Below are positions 40,266-51,780 of a stretch of 64,000 bases of DNA, one piece after another; position 1 is the first letter of the stretch, and each line of letters begins with the position of its first letter. This DNA is from Petrolisthes cinctipes (Eukaryota; Arthropoda; Malacostraca; Decapoda; Porcellanidae), in the NCBI GenBank assembly GCA_033782935.1, contig JAWQEG010002467.1, positions 1 through 64,000 on the forward strand, in the 5' to 3' direction. Under the pieces are notes generated by a model. It ran no database searches, was not told the origin of the DNA, and worked only from the letters and a program-made list of their open reading frames with translations. The translations under genes were made by a program, and so were the position numbers.

Positions 40266-41030
40266 AATGACTTTGATTTTCAGCAAATGGGGAAAGAAAA
40301 GTAAGTTTAGATAAGGCATATTATTACTAGAGAAAACATAATCTTTATGTATGTACAATAATTCTGGTATAATGTACAGTCGCAGCAACAGTTCCCCCAA
40401 ACTATCTAGACCCAATGGTTGAAAAGGGATGGAAGTAAGTAAAGAACCAAGATGCATATGAACCTGCAAGAGAGTGGGAGCCGACTGAATGTGTCACACA
40501 CCTCACTCAGTGTTCCAAAATGTAGTGTGCTAAAAAGTCTAGATAGCATCATTGAAGGCCATACTGAACAAGTACTGACGATTTATACAATTATACTATT
40601 ATCTTCACAAATAGTTAATAAATGCTTCTTCTCACAATATATTCATTTATCAAAAGCATACATTAGTTGCGATTAACATCGTACAACATCTTAATCACAC
40701 ATTCTTACACATATCATCAAGAACGGTCCAGTACTGCTGAGGAACAAAATAATAATACACAAGTATTTTATGATAGCAATTACTGTTTTGGGAAAATAAT
40801 CTTTGGTAAAGTACAAATGGTTATCCAATATAGAGCACCAGGTAAGTGAAGTCAAATACTGTGATTAGATTTGCTTCTTAATGTTCTGTTTCCACTAATA
40901 AACCATTAGTATAAAATCTGTATTATACATTGTAACCCCTCCTCTGTAAGATTTCCCTAGCATATGGTTACCTCCTGGGTGGAAATGAAGGCCTGGTATA
41001 TATATATAAAAAAAAAATATTACAGTAATA

Positions 41031-41233
41031 TACAGGGTGTTCAAGAAGGAATAAACCTAAGGGAAATTATATCCGAGAGTAAATTAAGCCCAAAATATTC
41101 TGCAAAAGCGTGCCTGACTTATATTAGTACCGAGTTACAAGTACTGGGTATTTAAATGCAAGTGGGCAGTGGGCTGGGAAAGGCATCTAACTGGTTATCT
41201 AATTTTGAAGCAACACAAACTCAATAATCAGTA

Positions 41234-41280
<47 letters not shown>

Positions 41281-41368
41281 TAAAATCAAAATACATTTAA
41301 ATCACTTAATAACACTAGCCTCATATGTTATTTACTTGAGTTTTGTTCTTTCATTAAGATACCCTGTA
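41031..41368. mobile_element. Possible TACAGGGTG-ended DNA element
   Basis: TACAGGGTGTTCAAGAAGGA at the left and GATACCCTGTA at the right form a short inverted repeat of about 8-9 bases. An internal poly-A/TA microsatellite (41236-41282) has expanded. Such ends occur in several arthropod DNA transposons, but the match is too short for classification. Confidence 0.4.
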
Positions 41369-43807
41369 TAAAAAATGCAGTGTTTCCTGATGAAAATAGG
41401 ACACGCTAGGTGATTAATTTTACTGGGTGACTCATTAGCTACAGGAAACATGTTCATTCTCACTGTAATGTTGGAATACAGAGATTAATAATAAAAAAAG
41501 ACACTATATGAGGAGGAGTCATATACCTATACAGTATATCTGTCCTAGAATTTAAGTCAGAATGATTACCCTGTTAATCTCTATTCATCTGTTGATGAAT
41601 CTGGAGTGGTCTGGTATGAAATGTACATGCTTGAAAATTTTATGAAATCTAAATAGATGCAGTTATTAATTTTGAAGCAGTAAAAATACACATTAACTGT
41701 AATGCTTACCATATTCAAACATTATAGCATGAACTAACTCTGCACACCAACAGATGATGCAAACATTTTGTCATCAGAGGTGCAGGACAAGCACAGTACT
41801 GTACTTGGCTGTTTATTTAGGTTACTGGCAGATAAATATGTCAATACAGGCTCTTCCTCAAACAATGTTTTCTTTCTTCATTTTCCCTGTTGTCCATTTA
41901 CACCATTACTGGATGTTGTTGCAGTAAAGCCATTAAAGTTCACCAAAGACTGAAAAACAGGTGAAAGTGAAGTGAAGTGGTTGGTAGGTGGATAGGTTAA
42001 GTTGAGGATATGGCAGAGGGATGGTGTTGGGACAGTATATAAAAGCACATTATATGAGAATATGAGAGAGGAGTGGGGCGAGGTATCAACCAATAGACTA
42101 TATCAAGTTACTGATTCAGTTCAATATAGCCCTAAACCCAATCTACAGTGCTTGAAAATCAAGATTTGTTTATGCTAAGCAATTTAAGTGTGCAAATCTA
42201 ATAACTATGGTAATATTTAAACTGCATACCCAACTTTCCAAACTCTGTTATAATCTATGTAATGGGAAGGAATGTAATATGACAAATGAAAACTCCAGGG
42301 ATCCTAACATTTCCTAAATTAATTTTGGATAATTTGTTAAGGGTTCATTGACACTGGTACAATGACTCCACAGAACTATCGTAGTGATCATTGCCCTAGC
42401 CTTACACGATACTTTTTCATATGGCCCTGTCACATTTCTATTGAAAGATTATTCAGCTTATTGAATACTTGGTGCAAGACTGTGGGTGGAAAGGATATTA
42501 TCCTCCATTGAACAATGAGGAGGAAACAATATAATAACTGTGCAAAAGGTTTGGCTAGTGACCTCATGCCCACAATACATGAAAAAAACACACACTTAGG
42601 GTTATTGTATGTTAAAGACAGTTTGGGAAGGAAAATAAAAAATAACAACAGCAAGAAATCTTTGAAGAATTAAGGATCAATACTCTTCTACTATGACACC
42701 ATTTTGGAAAAGAGAAAAGTAATGAGAAACAGCAATGACAACTAGCAAGAGAAATATAATATTTTTTCCCCTTCATGGTAAGTTAAGAAGTCACCAATAC
42801 TGATCAATGATACTGACTGTTTGACCATGCAGTGGCTTGGTGAGAACTTGATTGCAATCTTATGTAAACTTACATGGCTTTACCAAATCCATGAATGCCA
42901 AAAGTATAAGTTCCCTTCAAACATTTGATATCCAGAGCCAATGATCATGCATTACTCTCTGACTATTAGGTGATGGATGTACTCTTGGTCACAAGAATTT
43001 GTACACACAGTTAGTTTCGAGAATTTACAACATATAGAATGTGTAAGACTATGGAACTGCATTACAACACTATCATTAGAGATGTTTTTTTTGCTATCAC
43101 CGAGTCACTTAGTAGACCATTCATTGCAGTACCTCGCTTTATAATGACCCTGTGTACAAATTCCTGTGGTCAACCATACCGGCTGTATGACAATTTACTT
43201 ATAGTACCTATGTTGTTTGAAAAGCGACTGGTTCACAATAACGATAGACCCACTTGACATGCAAGATCTTTTATGTACCTCAAAGACCAGCACACACTGG
43301 ACACACTGGATGGTTTGAATGGAACTTATACTGATGCCCACAGGTATTGTTATTCATATGGAAATTTACAAAATAAATGACCACTTACGACTAGAATAAA
43401 GTGTTACTGAGATTATTCTTTAAATATTCTTTCATTTTGCTAAAAACAAATTTAATCATTAAGAGAATGCATCACATCTTCAAATATGGTACAATACAAT
43501 TATACTTTAAGTTACAGCCTTGTAGCCGTGCTTGACTAGTATTCATATGACAAACACTACTGTTACATACAAGGTGATCTACAAGGGCAGGGCAAAACAA
43601 TGTGAAATAATATACGGAGGGTATTCTAAAACAAAGATCATTTATGAAAGTAGCTCAGATTCACAATAGTTATTGAGTTACAACAGACAGAAATTATTAG
43701 TCTTGGTTCACATACACTCAACATTGTAAGTCCTGTTACCTCTTTTGTAACATTGTGAACTCTAAGATTCATAACAAGTAATGCACCCATGAGTCTATGA
43801 ACTGAAG

Positions 43808-43960
43808 AGGATAGTTTAGTGCTGGTAAATCTGGAGCAAATGATCCATCCAAACCATTCCAAGCAACTGGATACTATCATTTTAGTCAATCCGGTCCTGT
43901 TTCCTGGCATACTTCGGAGGAATCAAGGCACTCTAATTTACCAAAAGTATACCGGTACTT
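43808..43960 (+). mobile_element. Family-B MITE, decayed ends
   Basis: GCTGGTAAATCTGGAGCAAA, CCTCAATCCGG-type TCAATCCGGTCCTGTTTCCT and ATACTTCGGAGGAATCAAGG match 1686-1838. No TTAA remains at either end. Confidence 0.6.
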
Positions 43961-44574
43961 CTGTCACTCAGGCATTTTTCAAGACCCTCACACAACACAA
44001 GAGGTCACAGGAATTTTTTGCACTATGTGTATGTGGCATATACAGTATATACAATTATACACTTTACTTTATACATCAAAGAGTTCAATTTAACATTTGC
44101 TTTAGTTGTCCATAAAATACATAGTGTACAATCACACCAGTCTGCAAGAATCACTTTTGACAACTGAATCCTTAGTGACTGGCAACCATCCAACCTGTGA
44201 GTGTTATGCACAGAGATAGATGAAGCACTTCAGCTCTACATTTAAATATCCATAAATCTACAATCATTTGGAAATATGATTACAGAAGATGTTAGCCTCA
44301 GAATACCCTTGTACATCATTGCTGTAGCTTTGCCCACCTCCTTGTAATTCCCTTATAAAGTGGTGGTAGACATGATATCCAAAACTGGCTTAACATACAC
44401 ACACAAACACACACACATACTCACACACGCACCAATGTACACACAACAGTGCAACACTCTTGTACTATAAATCAGTCCTTGTAGATAAAATCAGCCACAT
44501 ATGTAATAAAACAAATTTCAATAGCATGACTGTGTAGACACAAAACACCACCAGTGCCAATATTTTTCAACATA

Positions 44575-47500
44575 TTAAGGCCACAGGTCTGACATTTTAC
44601 ACTTGTCTGGGTGCATTCTTTTCATGTGATTTTGAAGGAGAAATTTTCTGGTAAATGCTGTTGGGCAAACTTTACACTCAAATGGCTTTTCACCTGTGTG
44701 GAGGATTACGTGTCTCTTTAGGTCTGTAGACCAGCCAAATCTTCTGTTGCAGTAACAACACACATACCTTCTAGCTTCATATTTTACAATATCAACCCCC
44801 TGGTGATTTTTCCCTTTTGTTTTCACTTTAATTTCCACTTTGTCAGTCAATGTTGTGGATGCATTTTCACTTGTGCCTTCAGACTGAGTGCCATTATTAG
44901 CTCCATCTATATTCTCATCCTCCATTGTCACAGCACATAGACTGAGAGGATCCATGACATCTTCCTCACCTTCTCTTTCTTCATCATCTATCACCATCCC
45001 TTCATCCTCATCATCAAAATCATCATCAGATATCACTTCCTCACACATTAGAGAATCGTCATAATTGACTTTTTCGTTCCCATTTGGGTACGATATAGGT
45101 ATCTCTAGGCCATTGAGTTTATTAGTTGGATCTGAAGCAATGCTAATCTTAACTGTATTTTCCCTACTTTTTACTTCGTTAGGTTGCAAGAGAAAAAACT
45201 TTACAACGGGTGGCGACGATGATGATGACGATGATGATGTTGACTTGGGAATAATCGGGGTCTGAACACTAGTAATGGGGGGTACACCAGCAGCAGCAGG
45301 TTTCAGCAATGACAATTTTCTACTTGGATCAACCTGTGGTACAATGGTCAGAATGTCAGGATTTTTGGTGAGTTCCCTCTTTGAGTTACTGAGCTTGCTG
45401 CCCTCAACCTGGGGTAAGATGGTGAGATTGTTGGTGAGGTGACTCGCAATAGGGCGTATAGTTGTGGTGTTAGTGGTGCTGGTGCCAGTGTCCAGGGTGG
45501 TGCATGGTAATGACGACACAATACGCAGGGCCAGGTTGGAATTTATCATGACAAGGCCGTCCTTTTCTATTATTCCATCAACCGGACTAGTTGCTGCTGC
45601 TGCTGCTGTTTTCCCTGGCAATGAAGAGGGGCTTATCATTCTCAAAGGAGCGTTGCCCAGTTTTGGCCTCGATGTCTTTGTGGTAAAATTTTGTCCCACC
45701 GTGGCCAAGTTATCCATGGGGATCAAAGCAATGTGTCCAGGTGCTGGGGAGGACTTTGAACTTGAGAGGACTGGCTGAACTTGTATACTTGAGGGAGTGG
45801 ATGAAACTAGTGGCTGAATCTGAATGGCTGACTGTGATGATGAGACTATAGGTTGGATCTGAATGGCTGATTGTGATGATGAGACTATAGGTTGGATCTG
45901 AATGGCTGATTGTGAAGGCGATACCAAAGGCTGAATCTGAATGGCTGATGGTGATGAAACTAGAGGCTGGATCTGAATGGCTGACTGTGAAGATATAAGG
46001 GGTTGGATCTGCACAGCTGACTGTGATGACGATATCAGAGGTTGGATCTGAACGGCTGGTGGGGATGATGAAGCAGGGATGATTGGCTTGATTTGAACCT
46101 GGTGCTCAGAACTATCTCCTCTGATGGTGATCTTGGGTACTGATTTGGACTGTTTTGGTGTTGTGATGTCCCCAATTCTGTTCCCCTGTGGGTGGATGGT
46201 TATCTTTGGAGTTGGGGAGTTGGTTGGTTTTATGCTGGCAAGGTGGGTTGGTCCGGGAGTGAGGCTTGGTGGCCCGTCCCCCGCAGTGGCTCGCTTGGGT
46301 AGTATGCTAACAAATTTGTCCTTCTTTGTGACAGGCATAACTTTGGGCTTTAACCTGGGGATGGGTACCTTTAGTATAACATCACCATTTGTGCCCAAGT
46401 AGTCATCTGTCCGAATGATTGGTGTGGCTGTTATGATGTCCTGTTTTCCAATCATGTCCACTTTCACTTTTGTTTTATCTCCAGAAATCACAGGCAAACT
46501 TTGGAGATTTTCAGAAATATTCACAACCTTGTCACTACTTTTATCACTTTCTGAAGGTTGTGAGAGAAATAGTGACATAGTTGGCTTATCCCAAGGAACT
46601 ATTAAGTCTTGCAGGAGAATGGGAGGTAAACAGTTGTCTCGGGACCTTGCTCCATGGGTTCCAAAGTGCCACAGAAGAGAACGTACAGTGCAGAATTGCA
46701 TTGGGCATTCTGGACACTTAAGAGGAGTTTTGATTGCTGAAAAACATTCATATAATCAACCTAACTTTTCTGATCCTACTGAAGTCCTAAACTATGAGTA
46801 TATTTATCTATAAAACCCAGATTTAGTATACAGTAAGGTAATCTGACAGAGTAATCCTTAACATTTTAGAACAGGCCTATGGGAGAATGTTGAAGCAATT
46901 AATCACTCAGTAGGAAGTCAAAAGTCAAACAAGAGTGGAAGGATTGTACCGTTGCTGCCTCTACTGCAAGGTAGCTGGTAGATTAAACATTCTGGCAGGT
47001 AAATCTCATCTGTGACATTTAAAAATATTAAAAATTTGATGTATTACATCACATTTTGAATTATAGAGTATAATGTCTGCTAAAATAAAGCACCTGCTGT
47101 AAGCTACTTTGCTTACTTAAAACTTATCTTTGGGGCAATGACAGGTTCTAAGCTTTATACAAACTCCTATTTTCACAAATCCCTGTTTCAATAAGCTTTA
47201 CAATATCTGGACAATAGTCAATAGCTTTTTTTCTTATTTTCTTTCTAAACAGAGCTGTGAATTAGAACTCTTGTCCATTCAAATTTGCAATGACAAATAA
47301 TAAATGAAGAGCAAGAATACTTACAGTAGGAGAAAACAATTAAGTTATAAGTTATTTTTCAATTTCATATACCATGATTTCATCCAGAATACATAAGGTC
47401 CATATGGATATATATATATTCACTTACCTGGTGGTTTGGAGCTAATTTTAATTAAAGGGGGAATCTGCTTCTTTGGTTTTGTCGGAGGAGGAGTAGGAGA

Positions 47501-50500
47501 TGTAACCATTCTCTCTGTCTCTTTCTTGGTATCAGGTGGCTTACTCAAGTCTGGCACCTCCTTCGAGCTCGCTAGTGCATCAGGTTTATTTTCCCTTTTA
47601 GACTCTGTGGAAAAAGCTCGATGTAAAGACATGTAAAAAGTAGTTATATACACATTTTTGTAGATTATATTTACTACTGTCTTATAAAACAAAGCCCAGT
47701 TCTCTGCATTTACGCCCTAGTTCAATACTATCAAGGAATTTCAAGGAATTTGGGGGAGGCGGTGGCAGAGTGGATACAGTGACGGACTGCGACTGTTATG
47801 GACTCAGGTTCGAGTCCACGAGAAACGTCTCGGGATTTTCCGAGGTGATCTGATGGGTCTTGCTGTCTGTCAAGTATCCTGGCTACGCAGACACGTCAAG
47901 AAATTAACCCCTACATTGTCATCAATTCATAACATAGAAGATGCCCGACCATATTCCAAGATGCTGTGAGTGACAATGTAGCTGCCCTCTCCTGATAGTG
48001 ACATGTATAAATAAGGTGTTACCACCTAGTGGGGCAGAAGAGAAGCTACCAACACCATTTAGCTCCACTGTCTCATCTTGTGCGAAACTCAATAATCTCG
48101 GGTCCTTGCAAGAGTCACGGGCTACTGACAGCCTACAGTCCCGAGGTCGAGGCATACAAAAAAGAAAAGAAAAGAAAAAGAAAAGAAAAGAAAAAGAAAA
48201 GACAAGAAATTTTTTTTTATCTTTTTTAAAGAATGCTAGATGTATATTAGCCTACCTGGTCTACTGAGCTCTTCCTCTTCATCCGTGTCAAATTCGCTAC
48301 GTGCCTCTCCCTCTTCTCCATCATCTTCCTCTTTGATGACCAATTCACCTTCGACATCATCGTCATCCTCATCGTCATCTGTACTGATGGTTAGTGGCTT
48401 ACACATCATTGATTCTGAAACATAAGAAAATAATTTAGCAAGAAAAACACACATAAACCCAAAATATAATCTACAATGGCCACGAATATAAAAGTATTAA
48501 GCTTTGGAAAATAATAATATCTTACGGCCACATGCCCTTAATATTGTTATAAGATTTACAGCACAGTACATGTCTTCAGAACCAGTAATATAAGATAAAT
48601 AGTACTTGCCTTTAGTGCTGCCATTAACATCCAAGGAGATTATTTCCTGCGCTGACTTTTCCTCTGCCTGAATTCCTGGTAAGGCCGAGTGTATGGTGAC
48701 CGTCTCCGACCCTTCCGTCAAGTCACAGTCTCCATCATCCACCAACTGTGCCAGGGCTACACTCAGTGATACGTGGTCCTCCTGGCTATTCCCTTCCTCC
48801 ATTGTCATTGCTCCCAAAACACCACTACCACTGCTGCCACCACCACCACTCCCTGCTTCCATCACCATCATCTGCATGGGTTCTCCTATTCTGCCACTTT
48901 CATCTCCACCACTACCTGCATTTTTCACTACTGATTCCCCTCCTCCATCACTACCTACTTTCATCACAATCGGTTCCATGGTTTTCCCTCCTCCATCAAC
49001 ATCATCATCTTTCATGATGACGGCCCTGACAGGTTCATCTATTCCACTATTCTTTTTTGCTCTCACTATCACTGCCTCCTTTGATTTCCTCGATTGACCG
49101 TCAACTTCCTTTTCTACAACTGTTCCTGAAGTAGTCTCTCCCAACATGAACTCCCCCGCTTTGTCTACCCTATTACCCATTGTTTCCATGGTCTCTCCAC
49201 TTCCACTGCTATTTGATTTCATTTCCAGTGATTCCAAACCATCAATGGTTCGACCAACATCATCATCATCCATCACAGTGGCTTCCATGGTCACCCCCAA
49301 GTCAACTTCATCTGTCCTTGGCACCATGGTCTCCACATGATCCTCTTGTCCATCTACTTCATCTGCTCTTATGGTTTCTCCAATACCACTTTTGTCTACT
49401 AACACTGTTCCTGAGGCCTCTCCCATTGCATCACCTTTCTCTGTTCTTGTACTTGCTTTGATGGTGCTATGAGGTACTGATACCTTTTCAACAATATTTA
49501 CAATTGTACCACTCCCTGTTTCATCAAGTTCCTGGTTTGTAACAAACTCTTTTGTTGGTTTAACTTTCATATTTATTTTCATTTTGTGCTTTTTACTCCT
49601 TGTATTCTGATAAGAACTATTCATAGTTAATTCCTTTCCAATTTCACTTTGTAATTTTTCACTCACATCAGGTTCAATATTAATGTCTTCTAGGTCTACA
49701 CTTTTTGTAGATGTTAAAACTTCCCCAGACGTATTCTCATTACAATCTGACACTTTTCCTTGATTTATACAAGATTCTTTTTCCAAGCTTAAATCTTCTG
49801 TAGTTGGCCCATCAAAAGTATTTGTATCTTCAGTGACTTTTATGGTAGTTGGACCTTTTTTATTCTTGTTCTTGAGTGCAACATTACTATCACTGTCTAA
49901 AGAATTGGATTGTTTATCTGTGTAATCATTCTCATTAACACTGCTGTTCACAAGACTCCCTTTATCACTAGAAACAGAACAATCTTCAGTGCTATCGGAC
50001 AATGGAAAACTTGAAACATCATAGTCAGGAACTACTTCTTCAATGACAGCTGTATTTAGACAAACTTCTCCCGTGTACAAGGATTCCTCCAGTCTTCTAT
50101 CACAGTCAATCTCATCGTCTTCATTTAACGAGACCTCTGCATCACTATTTTGGCTCTCCTTTTTGTGTAGTATGGATTTTGAGCAAGAGTTATCTGTCCT
50201 AAGATTTACATCACATTTAGATTCATTTTCATTTGTAAAACTATTGCTAATACTGGATTTATTTTCTAAGGATAGCAAATTCTTTGAGACATCTTCACAA
50301 TCATGATTCTGAGTATTCATGGCCTGTTTAGAAGTAACTTTAGCATTAATTTTCTTTGCTGTTGCAACAGGGGTTGAACTCTCAACAGAGTGATGCACAT
50401 CTTTTGCTCCTTCTTTTTTCTTAACTTTTCGTCTAGCATTCCCAGCTTCTTCTACAGTGATAGGGCCTCTCTTAATACCCTGAGATGCTTTGCTCTTCAA

Positions 50501-51441
50501 GTTGGTTTTATTCTGCGGCTTCTCTGGTTCTCTCTTCTCCTTCTCTCGTTTCGGTGGTTTGTACGGGATTTTATCCTTGGTGGCGGTGGTTCCAGTCGTG
50601 GCTTTGGTGGATTTCTTTGGCACAGCCCACACCCTGCGTTCAATGGTCGCCCGCCGGGACGACCTCCGTAAAGCACCTCCATCATTCTTTTCTATCTGTG
50701 GTTACACAATATATTTCTGATACATACTAATACATATATATATATATACAGTATATATTGTATCCCTATATATACATTCTCCATCATGGAAGGCCCTTTC
50801 AAATTTTTCTTATTATAGATATCTACTGACTATGGTTTAGAACAACCCAAATATTTTTGGGGGTGGCCACAAATAAAGTCTCAGTTTTCCCTCTTCAGGC
50901 ATAGGAATGAACTAGACTATACAGTTCATCAGTCAAAATAAAGAGTCATGTCCAATGCCTTCACATTAGCTGGCACAAAGTATACAGTATAATATTTTTT
51001 ATATCTATGAGAATTGTCAGTTGTGTGAATTTGTCATAAGAAAGAGACCCAGACCAAAAAGAAAATAAGACCACATCAGGAAGTGCTGATACGAAGGCAA
51101 CACTTCTGCTATACAACTGAACTGAACTACTGTCCTGTAATTAAGGGGGTAATTCACTTTTGGATCATTGGAATGTCCTAATTCCTCCAAAATATGTTGG
51201 GAAACAGGATCATATGATAAAAAATATTGGGGTCCAGTAGCTTGGAATCATTTAGAGTAAAAAGTTGCTCCAAATTTTCCATCACTGTACTTCCCCTTAA
51301 GATTAGAGAAGATAGTTGCCTTACTTTAGCATGTCTGGTTTTGTCGTCCCTGAGAAGCCTGGTGTTGGCCGCAGAGGAACTGCCAACAGACCGGGACTTT
51401 CCCACACCACTGCTACTAGAGTCACCCCCTTTATACTTCAT
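44575..51441 (-). CDS. Large C2H2 zinc-finger protein (about 1566 residues)
   Basis: Minus-strand exons 51441-51325, 50695-48610, 48414-48256, 47604-47428 and 46736-44575 join in phase. The second exon ends at a GC donor. The first part has RRSSRRATIERRVWAVPKK and a Lys-rich stretch, then a long Ser/Asp/Glu/Val-rich low-complexity region. A first C2H2 finger (residues ~854-875, CPECP...WHFGTH) lies in the last exon, followed by about eight QIQPLVSS-type repeats (~1064-1170), an acidic patch (~1415-1442) and two fingers at the C-terminus (C1506/C1509/H1522/H1526 and C1534/C1537/H1550/H1555) joined by HTGEKPFE. It is likely a nuclear DNA-binding regulator. The family is not recognised. The ATG follows a near-consensus acceptor by five bases, so a non-coding first exon is expected upstream. 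Confidence 0.88.
47740..47900 (+). mobile_element. tRNA-derived SINE-like repeat
   Basis: GGCGGTGGCAGAGTGGATAC has an A-box-like TGGCAGAGTGG. About 40 bases later ACTCAGGTTCGAGTCCAC contains a B-box GGTTCGAGTCC. Spacing fits a tRNA-like RNA polymerase III promoter, but the flanks do not form a full cloverleaf, so it is a SINE head rather than a working tRNA gene. It lies in intron 3 of the zinc-finger gene. Confidence 0.55.
48155..48215. repeat. AAAAG microsatellite
   Basis: About ten degenerate AAAAG/AAAAAG units just outside exon 3 of the zinc-finger gene. Confidence 0.85.
48610..50695 (-). CDS. Zinc-finger gene, 2.1 kb second exon
   Basis: Starts after acceptor AACCACAG with IEKNDGGALRRSSRRAT. 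It ends ...NGSTK with donor AAAG|GCAAGT, the recognised non-canonical GC donor. The next exon completes the split codon as Glu (ESMMCKPLTI). No in-phase GT donor is visible near the end. Very rich in Glu, Asp, Ser, Val and Thr; no folded domain. Confidence 0.85.
51145..51296 (-). mobile_element. TTAA-flanked family-B MITE in intron 1
   Basis: Perfect TTAA at 51141-51144 and 51297-51300. Starts GGGGGTAATTCAC and ends GTACTTCCCC. Contains the reverse complement of family-B signatures (CTAATTCCTCCAAAATATG, GGAAACAGGATCA, GTTGCTCCAAATTTTCCA). It begins only about 25 bases inside the intron after the first-exon donor. Confidence 0.78.
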
Positions 51442-51780
51442 GGTTTCTGCAATTACATCAATTCAGTAAATAAAGAGTATACAAATATGTATCACATCAT
51501 TCAATAATTATAGAGTATACAAATATAAATCACATCATTCAATAATTATAGAGTATACAATCATAAATCACCCAATAATTACATTACAGAGCATATATAC
51601 TTCATGGTTTCTGCAATCACATTAAATCAAGAAATAACAGAGTATACAAACATAATAATATAAACTTCATGATTTCTGCAATCACATCACATCTATAAAT
51701 AAAGAATATACTGTACAAATATAAAACATTAATCAATAAGTGAAGAATATACAAACAAATATAATTATACAGTATAATGT
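51436..51780. repeat. Tandem repeats copying the start-codon acceptor
   Basis: CTTCATGGTTTCTGCAAT occurs at about 51437 and 51600 and as CTTCATGATTTCTGCAAT at about 51665. AGAGTATACAAATATAAATC and CACATCATTCAATAATTAT units lie between. Only the first copy belongs to the coding exon. Confidence 0.8.

Larger units (their letters stand above)
33698..44574. other. About 11 kb without a recognisable gene
   Basis: Contains the 3' UTRs of mRpL10 (left) and the zinc-finger gene (right, extent unknown), two TIR elements (35090-35698, 37861-38095), a possible element at 41031-41368, a family-B MITE at 43808 and poly-A tracts at 39119, 40235 and 41236. The many short open frames show no domains, no splice-linked partners and no codon bias that I can see. 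Confidence 0.6.

Noticed and set aside
47740..47900. Functional tRNA gene
   Set aside because: A- and B-box-like sequences are present but acceptor and T stems do not pair properly.
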